Shown here piece after piece: positions 53,157 through 61,569 of a stretch of DNA of 64,000 bases. Source of the DNA: Dyadobacter bucti (GTDB lineage: Bacteria; Bacteroidota; Bacteroidia; Cytophagales; Spirosomataceae); assembly GCF_005869225.1 (NCBI RefSeq), contig NZ_SWFP01000006.1:186001-250000 (forward strand), given 5' to 3'. A program made the position numbers and the translations under genes. The notes under the pieces were generated by a model. It did no database searches. It had not been told where the DNA came from and saw only the letters and a program-made list of their open reading frames with translations. How positions within the stretch are numbered: the first letter of the stretch is position 1; every line of letters begins with the position of its first letter.

Positions 53157-53603
53157 ATGAATCTTAGTTCATTAAAACCGGCTGTTGGCTCCGTTAAAGT
53201 AGGGAAGCGAGTTGGACGTGGTCAAGGCTCTGGTAAAGGAGGAACCGCTGCACGTGGACATAAAGGTGCTCAATCCCGTTCTGGATATAGCCGTAAGGTT
53301 GGGTTTGAAGGAGGGCAAATGCCTCTTCAAAGACGCCTTCCGAAGTTTGGATTTAACAATATTAACAGGGTAGAATATAAGGCGCTGAACCTTGATGCTA
53401 TTCAGGCACTGGCTCAGAAAGCTGAGGTTAGCGTTGTGACTTTAGATCTAATTCGTGAAAACGGTCTTTGTGCGAAAAAAGATTTAGTAAAAATCCTTAA
53501 CAGAGGAGAGATTTCGATTGCGGTTGAGGTTCAGGCGCATGGATTTTCTGCTTCTGCTATTGAGTCAATCGAGAAGGCAGGAGGAAAAGCTGTTAAATTG
53601 TAA
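53157..53603 (+). CDS. rplO: 50S ribosomal protein uL15
   Basis: This 148-residue protein takes part in late 50S assembly. The Gly-rich N-terminus VGRGQGSGKGGTAARGHKGA and EGGQMPLQRRLPKFGFNN are conserved. The Met at 53157 fits the family (MNLSSLKPAVGS). An earlier frame start at 53130 would overlap rpmD. Confidence 0.97.
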   Translation: MNLSSLKPAVGSVKVGKRVGRGQGSGKGGTAARGHKGAQSRSGYSRKVGFEGGQMPLQRRLPKFGFNNINRVEYKALNLDAIQALAQKAEVSVVTLDLIRENGLCAKKDLVKILNRGEISIAVEVQAHGFSASAIESIEKAGGKAVKL

Positions 53604-53662
53604 TTTTGTTATTCGGTAAACAGCTATTGTTTATTATTGAGTAGCTAATGTAAGCCCAGGAC

Positions 53663-54976
53663 ATGAAACGATTTTTAGAGACAATTAAGCACATATTTGC
53701 GATAGAGGAATTGAGAACACGTATTCTCAATACTCTCTTGTTTATAACGATATTCCGTTTGGGGTCTTACGTGGCGTTGCCGGGCGTTGAGCCGGACCAG
53801 ATGAATGTTTCTACGCAAGGATTGCTAGGTTTGCTGGATACGTTTCTGGGTGGTGCCTTTAGCAAGGCATCTATTTTTGCATTGGGCATTATGCCTTATA
53901 TCTCGGCCTCTATTGCAATTCAGCTGTTGACTATGGCGTTGCCGTATTTTCAGAAAATGCAAAAGGAGGGGGAATCAGGGCGTAAGAAATTGAATCAAAT
54001 CACAAGAGTTTTAACGATTGTAGTGACTCTTGTCCAGGGTACTGCTTATTTGAATACAACCGTCCCTGATGAAGCACTGTTGGTGTCAAGAAGTCTTTTT
54101 TCTATATCCTCAGTTTTTGTTCTTACCGCTGGTACCATGTTTTGTATGTGGTTAGGAGAACGAATTACCGATAAAGGAATTGGTAACGGAATATCAATGT
54201 TGATCATGATTGGCATTGTGTCCAGATTTCCGGGAGCCATATATAAGGAATTTGTATCTCGTGGAAGCGGACAGATATTATTATTTGTAATTGAGATTGT
54301 GGCTCTCTATTTTGTGATTATGGGTGCAGTTATGTTGACACAGGCTGTACGGCGTATTCCGATTCAGTATGCGAAACAGGTGGTAGGAAATCGGGTAATG
54401 GGAGGTCAACGTCAGTATTTGCCTTTGAAATTGAATGCTGCTGGTGTTATGCCGATTATTTTTGCGCAGGCATTGATGTTTATCCCTTCTTTGGGTGCGT
54501 CATATTTTGCGGAAAAGAGTGATTTTGCTAGCAATGTCGCTACGATCTTTGCGAACTACACAACTTGGCAATACAATCTTCTTTTTGCTGTCTTGATTAT
54601 TGTATTTACATTTTTCTATACAGCTATTTCAGTGAATCCGCAGCAAATTGCGGATGATATGAAGCGAGGCGGTGGATTTGTACCGGGCGTTAAACCAGGT
54701 CAGCAAACTTCTGAGTATATAAGCTCTATATTGGATCGCATAACATTTCCGGGCTCATTGATGCTTGCTATTGTTGCAACTTTACCTGCCTTTGCGAGCC
54801 TTCTGGGTGTTTCAACAGATTTTGCCCACTTTTTCGGCGGAACCTCACTTTTGATTATGGTTGGGGTAGTACTGGATACCTTGCAGCAAGTAGAGAGTTA
54901 TCTGTTGATGAGAAGGTACGAAGGATTAATGAAATCAGGACGTGTTAAAGGTAGGACAGAGAGTGTTGCTATCTGA
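53663..54976 (+). CDS. secY: Protein translocase subunit SecY
   Basis: This 437-residue inner-membrane protein is the channel of the Sec translocase. About ten membrane segments are visible, with GIMPYISASIAIQLL, the plug-region LGGAFSKASIFALG, TDKGIGNGISMLIMIGI and QVVGNRVMGGQRQYLPLKLN. It is preceded by 59 bases without a gene. SecY serves all Sec-dependent proteins in the window, including T9SS cargo and lipoproteins. Confidence 0.98.
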   Translation: MKRFLETIKHIFAIEELRTRILNTLLFITIFRLGSYVALPGVEPDQMNVSTQGLLGLLDTFLGGAFSKASIFALGIMPYISASIAIQLLTMALPYFQKMQKEGESGRKKLNQITRVLTIVVTLVQGTAYLNTTVPDEALLVSRSLFSISSVFVLTAGTMFCMWLGERITDKGIGNGISMLIMIGIVSRFPGAIYKEFVSRGSGQILLFVIEIVALYFVIMGAVMLTQAVRRIPIQYAKQVVGNRVMGGQRQYLPLKLNAAGVMPIIFAQALMFIPSLGASYFAEKSDFASNVATIFANYTTWQYNLLFAVLIIVFTFFYTAISVNPQQIADDMKRGGGFVPGVKPGQQTSEYISSILDRITFPGSLMLAIVATLPAFASLLGVSTDFAHFFGGTSLLIMVGVVLDTLQQVESYLLMRRYEGLMKSGRVKGRTESVAI

Positions 54977-54982
54977 TAGATA

Positions 54983-55777
54983 ATGATTTATCTTAAGACT
55001 GAAGAGGAAATAGATCTCATAAAGGAGAGTGCTCAGGTTCTGGGTAAGGCCCATGCTGAGGTGGCACAATGGGTTAAACCGGGTGTTGCAACCAGGAAGC
55101 TTGACGCAATTGCCGAGGATTATATCAGAGATTTTGGTGGAACTCCGTCATTCAAAGGCTTTAACAACTTTCCAGCCTCTTTATGTATTTCTGTTAACGA
55201 GGTGGTAGTTCATGGATTCCCAAGCGGGTATGTTCTTAAGGAGGGCGATATAGTTTCGATAGACTGTGGTGTAAAGCTCAACGGATTTCATAGTGACAGC
55301 GCTTATACATATCCAGTCGGCGAGGTTGCAGGGGATGTAATGAAACTGTTGATAGCAACTAAGAAGTCGTTGTACAAAGGCATAGAACAAGCAGTGGATG
55401 GTTTGAGGATGGGTGACATTGGTCATGCTATTCAGAGTTTCGTTGAAGATCGTGGGTATACTGTTGTTAGAGAGCTTGTGGGACACGGGTTAGGCAGAAG
55501 CTTACACGAAAGTCCTGAGGTACCAAATTACGGCAAAAGAGGTAAGGGTATACGGTTAAAGGAAGGTATGGTGTTGGCAATAGAGCCGATGATTAATCTG
55601 GGTGTCAAATCCGTTATACAGGAACGAGACGGATGGACTATTAGGACAAGTGATAGGAAGTATTCAGCCCATTTTGAGCATACCGTGGTCGTCCGTAAGG
55701 GAAAACCTGAGATTTTAACAACATTTGACTATATAGAAAAAGTGACCGCCAATACCAGCCTTATGGTAGAAGCATAG
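54983..55777 (+). CDS. map: Type I methionine aminopeptidase
   Basis: This 264-residue enzyme removes the initiator Met. The five metal ligands are in DCGVKLNGFHSD (two Asp), VGHGLGRSLHESPEV (His), AIEPMI (Glu) and HFEHTVVV (Glu). It is a short form without an N-terminal zinc extension. It follows secY by six bases and precedes infA, as in many bacteria. Confidence 0.97.
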   Translation: MIYLKTEEEIDLIKESAQVLGKAHAEVAQWVKPGVATRKLDAIAEDYIRDFGGTPSFKGFNNFPASLCISVNEVVVHGFPSGYVLKEGDIVSIDCGVKLNGFHSDSAYTYPVGEVAGDVMKLLIATKKSLYKGIEQAVDGLRMGDIGHAIQSFVEDRGYTVVRELVGHGLGRSLHESPEVPNYGKRGKGIRLKEGMVLAIEPMINLGVKSVIQERDGWTIRTSDRKYSAHFEHTVVVRKGKPEILTTFDYIEKVTANTSLMVEA

Positions 55778-55792
55778 TAATAAACGCGAAGA

Positions 55793-56011
55793 ATGGCAAA
55801 ACAAGCATCAATAGAACAAGACGGAGTAATTTTAGAAGCACTCTCCAATGCTATGTTTCGTGTGGTATTGGAAAATAAGCATGAAGTGATTGCCCATATT
55901 TCGGGTAAAATGCGGATGCACTATATAAAAATATTGCCTGGCGACCGTGTTAAGTTGGAAATGTCTCCTTACGACTTATCAAAGGCCAGGATTACTTACA
56001 GATACAAATAA
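55793..56011 (+). CDS. infA: Translation initiation factor IF-1
   Basis: This 72-residue OB-fold factor occupies the A site during initiation. KQASIEQDGVILEALSNAMF, IAHISGKMRMHYIKILPGDR and LSKARITYRYK match the family from end to end. Confidence 0.98.
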   Translation: MAKQASIEQDGVILEALSNAMFRVVLENKHEVIAHISGKMRMHYIKILPGDRVKLEMSPYDLSKARITYRYK

Positions 56012-56053
56012 GGAGAAGATCACCTCAATATTAACAAATAAGTAACATTCCAG

Positions 56054-56170
56054 ATGAAAGTTAAAGCATCAGTTAAAAAGCGCAGTGAGGACTGCAAAGT
56101 CATACGCCGGAAGGGTAAAGTCTATGTGATTAATAAAAAGAACCCACGGTATAAACAAAGACAAGGTTAA
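56054..56170 (+). CDS. rpmJ: 50S ribosomal protein bL36, zinc-ligand-poor form
   Basis: This 38-residue gene reads MKVKASVKKRSEDCKVIRR and continues KGKVYVINKKNPRYKQRQG. Of the four zinc ligands of the canonical form (three Cys and one His), only Cys14 remains; the others are Ser, Asn and Tyr. Such zinc-free forms are known in Bacteroidota. It lies in the usual position between infA and rpsM. Confidence 0.97.
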   Translation: MKVKASVKKRSEDCKVIRRKGKVYVINKKNPRYKQRQG

Positions 56171-56175
56171 TAATT

Positions 56176-56553
56176 ATGGCACGTATTTCAGGAGTTGATA
56201 TTCCCGACCGTAAAAGAGGTGAGATCTCACTAACTTATATTTTCGGAATTGGTCGTAGTTCGGCTAAAAAGATTTTGGATAAGGCTGGTGTTGATGTTGA
56301 TAAAAAGGTGATTGATTGGACAGACGATGAGTCTGGTGCGATTCGTGCGGTCATTGCTGGTGAATATAAAGTTGAAGGCGCACTTAAGTCTGAGGTTCAG
56401 CTGAGCATTAAACGTTTAATGGATATTGCTTGCTATCGTGGTCTTCGTCATCGTAAAGGTTTGCCGTTACGTGGTCAAAGAACGAAAAACAATTCTCGTA
56501 CTCGTAAGGGTAAACGTAAAACAATCGCGAACAAGAAAAAGGCTACTAAATAA
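56176..56553 (+). CDS. rpsM: 30S ribosomal protein uS13
   Basis: This 125-residue head protein contacts P-site tRNA. ARISGVDIPDRKRGEISLTY at the start, YRGLRHRKGLPLRGQRTKNN and the basic tail are typical. It starts the alpha part of the cluster, five bases after rpmJ. Confidence 0.98.
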   Translation: MARISGVDIPDRKRGEISLTYIFGIGRSSAKKILDKAGVDVDKKVIDWTDDESGAIRAVIAGEYKVEGALKSEVQLSIKRLMDIACYRGLRHRKGLPLRGQRTKNNSRTRKGKRKTIANKKKATK

Positions 56554-56596
56554 ATAATGAGGGGTGGAATTACATCCACGACTTATTTCACGAGCA

Positions 56597-56992
56597 ATGG
56601 CACAAAATAAAAGAAAAGATAAGGCTAAGAAAAGAGTTGTAGTAGTGGAGTCGGTGGGTCAAGTACACATCAAGGCTTCTTTCAACAACATCATTATCTC
56701 TATTACCAATAGCAACGGACAGGTTATTTCCTGGGGTTCCGCTGGTAAGATGGGATTTCGTGGTTCCAAGAAAAATACTCCCTATGCAGCTCAGACAGCA
56801 GCTCAAAGCTGCGCCCAAGTCGCTTTTGACTTAGGTATGAGAAAAGCGGAAGTATTTGTTAAAGGTCCAGGATCTGGACGCGAGTCTGCGATCCGTACCA
56901 TTCAGAATGCCGGAATAGAAGTTACTACTATCCGTGATATCACTCCGCTTCCGCACAATGGTTGCCGTCCCCCAAAACGCAGGAGAGTTTAG
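56597..56992 (+). CDS. rpsK: 30S ribosomal protein uS11
   Basis: This 131-residue platform protein helps shape the mRNA exit. ASFNNIIISITNSNGQVISW, GPGSGRESAIRTIQNAGIEV and the end DITPLPHNGCRPPKRRRV are conserved. The Met at 56597 fits; the in-frame GTG at 56564 adds unrelated residues. A terminator-like hairpin lies between it and rpsD. Confidence 0.97.
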   Translation: MAQNKRKDKAKKRVVVVESVGQVHIKASFNNIIISITNSNGQVISWGSAGKMGFRGSKKNTPYAAQTAAQSCAQVAFDLGMRKAEVFVKGPGSGRESAIRTIQNAGIEVTTIRDITPLPHNGCRPPKRRRV

Positions 56993-57001
56993 TTTATACA
57001 C

Positions 57002-57043
57002 CCATTCGTAATTTGGACACTGGGGTTACAGAATGGTTTTTTT
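57002..57043 (+). terminator. Terminator-like hairpin between rpsK and rpsD
   Basis: CCATTC (57002-57007) pairs with GAATGG (57031-57036) and GTAA (57008-57011) with TTAC (57026-57029), with one bulged A at 57030. Seven T residues follow (57037-57043). TGGGG in the loop (57021-57025) can pair with CCCCA at 56970-56974, so a pseudoknot is possible. Confidence 0.6.
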
Positions 57044-57068
57044 AATTTTTAGTTAACAAATTGTTTTA

Positions 57069-57674
57069 ATGGCACGTTACACAGGTCCCAAATCAAAGAT
57101 TGCAAGGCGCTACGGAGAACCAATTATGGGTCCGAGCAAAGCACTTGCTAAAAAGAATTATCCTCCCGGAGTTCATGGGAAAGGACGTCGTTCGAAAAAG
57201 TCGGAGTATGCTTTACAGTTAATGGAAAAGCAGAAAGTGAAATTTATTTACGGAATACTTGAAAGACAGTTTCGTAATTTATTCGAAAAGGCGTCGGTGA
57301 AAGAAGGTATTACCGGAGAGAACTTACTCAGATTTTGTGAAGCACGTCTGGATAACACAGTTTATCGTCTGGGGATAGCTCCTACAAGACGTGCGGCGCG
57401 TCAGCTCGTAACTCATAAGCACATTCTTGTAGACGGAGAGATTGTTAACATCCCTTCTTACTCTTTACGCCCTGGTCAGATTGTGACTGTAAGGGAAAAA
57501 TCAAAATCACTTGAAACTATTTCGGACAGCCTTGCTGGACATAGTTCAAAAGGATTTAACTGGTTGGAGTGGGATAGCCAACAATTGACCGGCAAGTTTG
57601 TTACTTTCCCGGAACGTGAGCAAATCCCAGAAAATATCAATGAGCAGCTCATCGTTGAGTTGTACTCTAAATAA
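57069..57674 (+). CDS. rpsD: 30S ribosomal protein uS4
   Basis: This 201-residue protein nucleates 30S assembly and in E. coli represses the alpha operon. ARYTGPKSKIARRYGEPIMG at the start has no Cys cluster, so it is the zinc-free form. RLDNTVYRLGIAPTRRAARQ and LVTHKHILVDGEIVNIPSYS form the S4 RNA-binding domain. Hairpins with T-runs flank the gene on both sides, unusual within this cluster. Confidence 0.98.
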   Translation: MARYTGPKSKIARRYGEPIMGPSKALAKKNYPPGVHGKGRRSKKSEYALQLMEKQKVKFIYGILERQFRNLFEKASVKEGITGENLLRFCEARLDNTVYRLGIAPTRRAARQLVTHKHILVDGEIVNIPSYSLRPGQIVTVREKSKSLETISDSLAGHSSKGFNWLEWDSQQLTGKFVTFPEREQIPENINEQLIVELYSK

Positions 57675-57689
57675 TAATCTTCCCAGTAC

Positions 57690-57719
57690 AGCACGTTTAG
57701 TTTTACTAGACGTGCTTTT
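57690..57719 (+). terminator. Hairpin with short T-run between rpsD and rpoA
   Basis: An 11-base-pair stem with one G-T wobble (57690-57700 with 57706-57716), a five-base loop and four T residues lie 16 bases after rpsD. It may act as a partial terminator or an attenuator before rpoA. Confidence 0.6.
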
Positions 57720-57720
57720 A

Positions 57721-57802
57721 GCCGGAAACGGCAATTTTGCGATCGCAAAGGTAACGGTAGCGTGATCAACTATCATTTACTACTATAAAAGGAGCAAGGA
57801 CT
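57721..57802 (+). promoter_or_regulatory. Structured rpoA leader with a Shine-Dalgarno motif
   Basis: GCCG-GAAA-CGGC (57721-57732) is a GNRA-tetraloop hairpin. It is followed by the perfect palindrome TTTGCGATCGCAAA (57736-57749). AAGGAG at 57789-57794 lies eight bases before the rpoA ATG, an ideal Shine-Dalgarno position; neighbouring genes lack such a motif. Confidence 0.6.
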
Positions 57803-58792
57803 ATGTCAATATTAGCTTTCCAAATGCCTGATAAGGTCGTCATGGAAAAAGCAGACGACTTTCACGGGTTGTTTGAGTTTAAGCCTTTAGAGAAAGGATA
57901 CGGCGTAACAATTGGTAATGCGTTACGTAGAATACTTCTTTCATCTTTAGAAGGTTATGCCATCACGAGTGTGAAGTTTCCAGGGGTTCTTCACGAATTT
58001 TCTTCTATCGAAGGTATAGTTGAGGATGTTACGGAAATCATCCTGAACCTGAAAATGGTTCGTTTTAAAAAAGTTTCTGATTTAAATGAGAGTAGAATTG
58101 TAGTGAATCTCAAAAACGTCTCGGTAGTCACTGCCGGTGATATTGGTAAGTTCACCAATGCTTTTGAGGTCTTGAACCCGGATCAGGTCATTTGTCACAT
58201 TGATGATCAAAAAGAATTCGAAATGGAGCTGCTTCTCGACAAGGGAAGAGGATATGTTCCAGCTGATGAACCTCGGGCAAATGAATTGCCTTTTGGTTAT
58301 ATAGCGGTGGATTCTATCTACACACCAATTAAAAATGTGAAATATAGTGTTGAAAATACACGTGTTGAGCAACGCACAGACTATGAGCGTCTTTTAATTG
58401 ATATACAAACGGATGGATCGATTCACCCTGAGGATGCTTTGAAAGGTGCCGCCAATATCTTAATCCAACATTTCATGCTTTTCTCTGATCAGACGATGAC
58501 GTTTGAGAAACAAAAGGCAGAAGAGGATAATCAGGTTGATGAGGAAATGTTGCGGATGAGGAAGTTATTAAAGACTTCTTTGTCAGAACTTGACTTATCG
58601 GTTCGTGCATATAACTGCTTGAAATCAGCTGATGTTAAATCATTGGGTGATCTTGTTAGGCTTGAAATTTCGGATATGATGAAGTTCCGTAATTTTGGTA
58701 AAAAGTCACTTACCGAGTTGGAGCAGCTTGTTGCGGACAAACAATTGACGTTTGGAATGGATGTTGCCAAATATCGTTTGGACGAAGAATAA
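57803..58792 (+). CDS. rpoA: RNA polymerase alpha subunit
   Basis: This 329-residue protein has the N-terminal dimerisation domain (GNALRRILLSSLEGYAITSV; MGRGYVPADE-like DKGRGYVPADEPRANELPFG) and the C-terminal DNA-binding domain (LSVRAYNCLKSADVKSLGDL, NFGKKSLTELEQ). It scaffolds RNA polymerase assembly and contacts upstream promoter DNA and activators. An AAGGAG motif precedes its start. Confidence 0.98.
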   Translation: MSILAFQMPDKVVMEKADDFHGLFEFKPLEKGYGVTIGNALRRILLSSLEGYAITSVKFPGVLHEFSSIEGIVEDVTEIILNLKMVRFKKVSDLNESRIVVNLKNVSVVTAGDIGKFTNAFEVLNPDQVICHIDDQKEFEMELLLDKGRGYVPADEPRANELPFGYIAVDSIYTPIKNVKYSVENTRVEQRTDYERLLIDIQTDGSIHPEDALKGAANILIQHFMLFSDQTMTFEKQKAEEDNQVDEEMLRMRKLLKTSLSELDLSVRAYNCLKSADVKSLGDLVRLEISDMMKFRNFGKKSLTELEQLVADKQLTFGMDVAKYRLDEE

Positions 58793-58862
58793 TTTAATAT
58801 CCTAATAAGTATGTATTCTGAAGCGCGCCAGTCGCTGCTCGAAGCAACTAAACAAAAACAAA

Positions 58863-59438
58863 ATGAGACACGGTAAGAAAGATAATCATTTAGGAAGAAC
58901 AGCATCTCACCGTAAGGCGATGCTTTCAAACATGGCTTCCTCTTTGATTCTTCACAAAAGAATTGAGACTACTTTAGCGAAAGCAAAGGAACTGCGTAAG
59001 TATGTTGAGCCATTGTTGACCCGCGCGAAAGAGGATTCTACCCACAACAGACGTATTGTTTTTTCTTATCTGAACGATAAAGAATCTACAAAAGAACTGT
59101 TTGGTGTAGTATCTGACAAAATTGCTTCTCGCCCAGGTGGCTACACTCGTATTATTAAATTGGGTAATCGTCTTGGTGATGCTGCTGAGGTGGCATTGAT
59201 TGAGTTGGTTGATTTCAATGATGCGTTGCTTCTTGCGAATGCTGATAAACCAGCAAAAACACGTCGAAGCAGAAGAGGTGGTAAAAAGGCCGATTCTTCA
59301 GGCGAAGAAGTTGTTGCAGCATCAGCAGTGAAAAAGGCAGATCATCCGATTGTAGCCGAAGCAGAGCCTGTCGCTGAAGAGCCTCAGACAGAGAAACATG
59401 AAACAGCTGAGAAACCAGAAGATGCAGACAAAGAATAG
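58863..59438 (+). CDS. rplQ: 50S ribosomal protein bL17 with acidic tail
   Basis: This 191-residue protein has the L17 core (HGKKDNHLGRTASHRKAMLS, SRPGGYTRIIKLGNRLGDAA) in the first 120 residues. A tail of about 65 residues follows that is first basic and then Glu- and Ala-rich. Many Bacteroidota L17 proteins have such tails. It is the last gene of the unit and is followed by a terminator. Confidence 0.97.
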   Translation: MRHGKKDNHLGRTASHRKAMLSNMASSLILHKRIETTLAKAKELRKYVEPLLTRAKEDSTHNRRIVFSYLNDKESTKELFGVVSDKIASRPGGYTRIIKLGNRLGDAAEVALIELVDFNDALLLANADKPAKTRRSRRGGKKADSSGEEVVAASAVKKADHPIVAEAEPVAEEPQTEKHETAEKPEDADKE

Positions 59439-59470
59439 TGTTATTGCTGGTGATCACTTTATAGTATAGT

Positions 59471-59506
59471 AAAAGGGGTTGAACGTTTTCGTTTAGCCCT
59501 TTTTTA
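59471..59506 (+). terminator. Intrinsic terminator after rplQ
   Basis: A stem of about 14 pairs with one bulged G (59471-59485 with 59490-59503) and a TTTT loop is followed by a T-run. It closes the long ribosomal operon. Confidence 0.85.
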
Positions 59507-59520
59507 TGAGCGTAATTTAT

Positions 59521-59528
59521 TAATTTTG
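59521..59528 (+). promoter_or_regulatory. Candidate -7 box of carA
   Basis: TAATTTTG fits the TAnnTTTG consensus and lies 55 bases before the carA start. It overlaps the end of the rplQ terminator region, and no clear -33 TTG is seen. Confidence 0.45.
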
Positions 59529-59583
59529 GCAAAATAATTGACTGAGAATGTCTTATCAGTTATAAAAATAGATTAACCATTTT

Positions 59584-60687
59584 ATGAATCAGAAAAAGGA
59601 AGCTTTATTGTTGCTGGAAGATGGAACGGCATACAGAGGGTTGGCTTTGGGAATAAGCGGAACGACTGGGGGTGAGATTTGTTTTAATACGGGAATGACT
59701 GGATATCAGGAAATTTATACCGATCCATCCTATTACGGTCAGATAATAGTTAATACGAACTCGCACATCGGTAACTACGGTGTGCAGCTGGAAGACGAAG
59801 AAGAATCGGCTTCTGTAAAAATTCGTGGTATGGTCTGCAATACATTCTCACAAATCTATTCTCGTCACACAGCTGATTTTTCTTTACAAGAATACTTTGA
59901 AAGAGCAAATATTGTAGGAATCAGTAATGTGGACACACGACACCTGGTTAGGCACGTTCGCGAGCAAGGCGTAATGAACGCGATTATTTCATCTGAAATA
60001 TTGGATGAAGAGCTGCTGATGCAAGAGCTGCGAAAAGTACCGTCTATGGATGGTCTTGAATTATCCTCAGAGGTGACAACAGAGCAGCCATATTTCGTGG
60101 GGGATGAAGCGGGGAGTAAGTGGCGTATCGCTGTTATGGATTATGGAATTAAGAAGAGTATTCTGAAAAATCTTACTTCAAGAGGTTGTTATTGCAAAGT
60201 GTTTCCAGCTAAGACTCCGTTTGAAGAGGTTATGGACTGGCAGCCAGATGGATTTTTTATATCAAACGGACCAGGTGACCCTTCTGCAATGCTTTATGCA
60301 GTTGAGAGCGTGAATCAGATGATAAAAACGAGCAAGCCATTGTTTGGAATTTGTCTCGGGCATCAACTTTTGGCCCTGTCGAGTGGAATCAATACATATA
60401 AAATGCATCATGGGCATCGCGGACTGAATCATCCTGTAAAGAATCTCATTACCGGTATGTGTGAGGTGACTTCACAAAACCATGGATTTGCAGTGAACCC
60501 GGAAGAAATTGAAAGCCATCCTGATGTGGAAATTACGCACGTCAATTTGAATGATAAAACTATTGAAGGAATCCGCAGAAAGGACTATCCAGCATTTTCA
60601 GTACAGTATCACCCGGAAGCTTCTCCTGGACCACACGACTCTCGCTACCTTTTTGATGATTTTATCAATTTACTGAGTGCCAATTAA
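59584..60687 (+). CDS. carA: Carbamoyl-phosphate synthase small subunit
   Basis: This 367-residue glutaminase supplies ammonia to CarB for carbamoyl phosphate in arginine and pyrimidine synthesis. The N-terminal CPSase small-chain domain has CFNTGMTGYQEIYTDPSYYG. The class I amidotransferase domain has GICLGHQL with nucleophile Cys257, and the His-Glu pair in QYHPEASPGPHD. The large-subunit gene carB is not adjacent. Confidence 0.97.
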   Translation: MNQKKEALLLLEDGTAYRGLALGISGTTGGEICFNTGMTGYQEIYTDPSYYGQIIVNTNSHIGNYGVQLEDEEESASVKIRGMVCNTFSQIYSRHTADFSLQEYFERANIVGISNVDTRHLVRHVREQGVMNAIISSEILDEELLMQELRKVPSMDGLELSSEVTTEQPYFVGDEAGSKWRIAVMDYGIKKSILKNLTSRGCYCKVFPAKTPFEEVMDWQPDGFFISNGPGDPSAMLYAVESVNQMIKTSKPLFGICLGHQLLALSSGINTYKMHHGHRGLNHPVKNLITGMCEVTSQNHGFAVNPEEIESHPDVEITHVNLNDKTIEGIRRKDYPAFSVQYHPEASPGPHDSRYLFDDFINLLSAN

Positions 60688-60699
60688 TCTTATTTAAAC

Positions 60700-60733
60700 A
60701 AAAAACCCTCCGATTAAACTCCGAGGGTTTTTT
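60700..60733. terminator. Bidirectional terminator between carA and the thioredoxin gene
   Basis: An 11-base-pair stem (60700-60710 with 60723-60733) begins with an A-run and ends in a T-run. It lies between two convergent genes and so may serve both. Confidence 0.88.
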
Positions 60734-60737
60734 AGTT

Positions 60738-61442
60738 TTATAGATTTGATTCAATGAGTTTTCGGAACTCCTTTTCTTCCATAAAACCGTTTTTGCGAAT
60801 AAGTAATTTACCGTCTCTATACAATAGGAATGCGGGGATTCCATCAATATTCAACTCCTTTGCGAGCGCTTTGTTATTATCATACGGGATGGTTTCTATG
60901 TGCGCCTTTCCTTTGTACTCAGCAGTGAGTTTATACACGGTCGGTAACATCTTTACACATGGCTCGCACCAGGGAGCGTAGAAATCCACAAGTACAAGAC
61001 CTTTTGCGCCGATAATCTTTTTGAATCCTGTTGAACTCATTCCTTTGGGAGCTGAACTGTCAACCGGTGCATCAATAAGTTTTCCGGAAGAGGTCCATTT
61101 TAAGTATCCGCCCTTCATATCATAAATCTCCTTAAACCCATATTCGTGCAATATTTCGGCGGCAGCTGCACTTCTGCTGCCCGCAAGGCAATACACAAAA
61201 ACCGGTTTGGTTTTATCCAGCGATTTTATTTTTTCACGAAAGTCGGAACTCTTGTAGTCAATATTTAGAGAGTTGCTTAAATGACCCTCTTTATACTCCT
61301 GAGGTGTTCTTACATCCAGCAATTGAGCATGGGTGGCATTGGAAAGTTTTCCTTGAAAATCATCAGTAGATAGTGTCGTCTGAGCTTTAATTTCTATAAA
61401 AAGTAACAGAAACGCTATAATCAGAATGTGAATTAATTTCAT
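60738..61442 (-). CDS. Exported rhodanese-thioredoxin fusion protein
   Basis: This 234-residue protein has a signal peptide (about residues 1-20), a rhodanese domain (about 25-115) and a thioredoxin domain (about 130-234). The rhodanese loop CLAGSRS has the catalytic Cys85. The thioredoxin site is WCEPC (158-162) with the cis-Pro near 203 (GIPAFLLY). A periplasmic role in handling sulfane sulfur or disulfides is plausible, with the rhodanese passing sulfur to the thioredoxin. That is inference; no sulfur gene is nearby. Confidence 0.92.
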   Translation of the reverse strand: MKLIHILIIAFLLLFIEIKAQTTLSTDDFQGKLSNATHAQLLDVRTPQEYKEGHLSNSLNIDYKSSDFREKIKSLDKTKPVFVYCLAGSRSAAAAEILHEYGFKEIYDMKGGYLKWTSSGKLIDAPVDSSAPKGMSSTGFKKIIGAKGLVLVDFYAPWCEPCVKMLPTVYKLTAEYKGKAHIETIPYDNNKALAKELNIDGIPAFLLYRDGKLLIRKNGFMEEKEFRKLIESNL

Positions 61443-61569
61443 AGCAATTGTTTTGGACGATGAAGCTGTAAATTTAAGCTAAAGTGAATTGGCGTTTATG
61501 GATGACAATTTTTTTGTGTTATTTTGTAGCGCTAATATATTTCAATTCTAATCAAACCATAAGCTGCAA

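Noticed and set aside
57736..57749. Palindrome TTTGCGATCGCAAA as a repressor operator
   Set aside because: It is a convincing palindrome, but it lies inside the operon with no promoter at that point and no known regulator, so it is recorded only as part of the rpoA leader.
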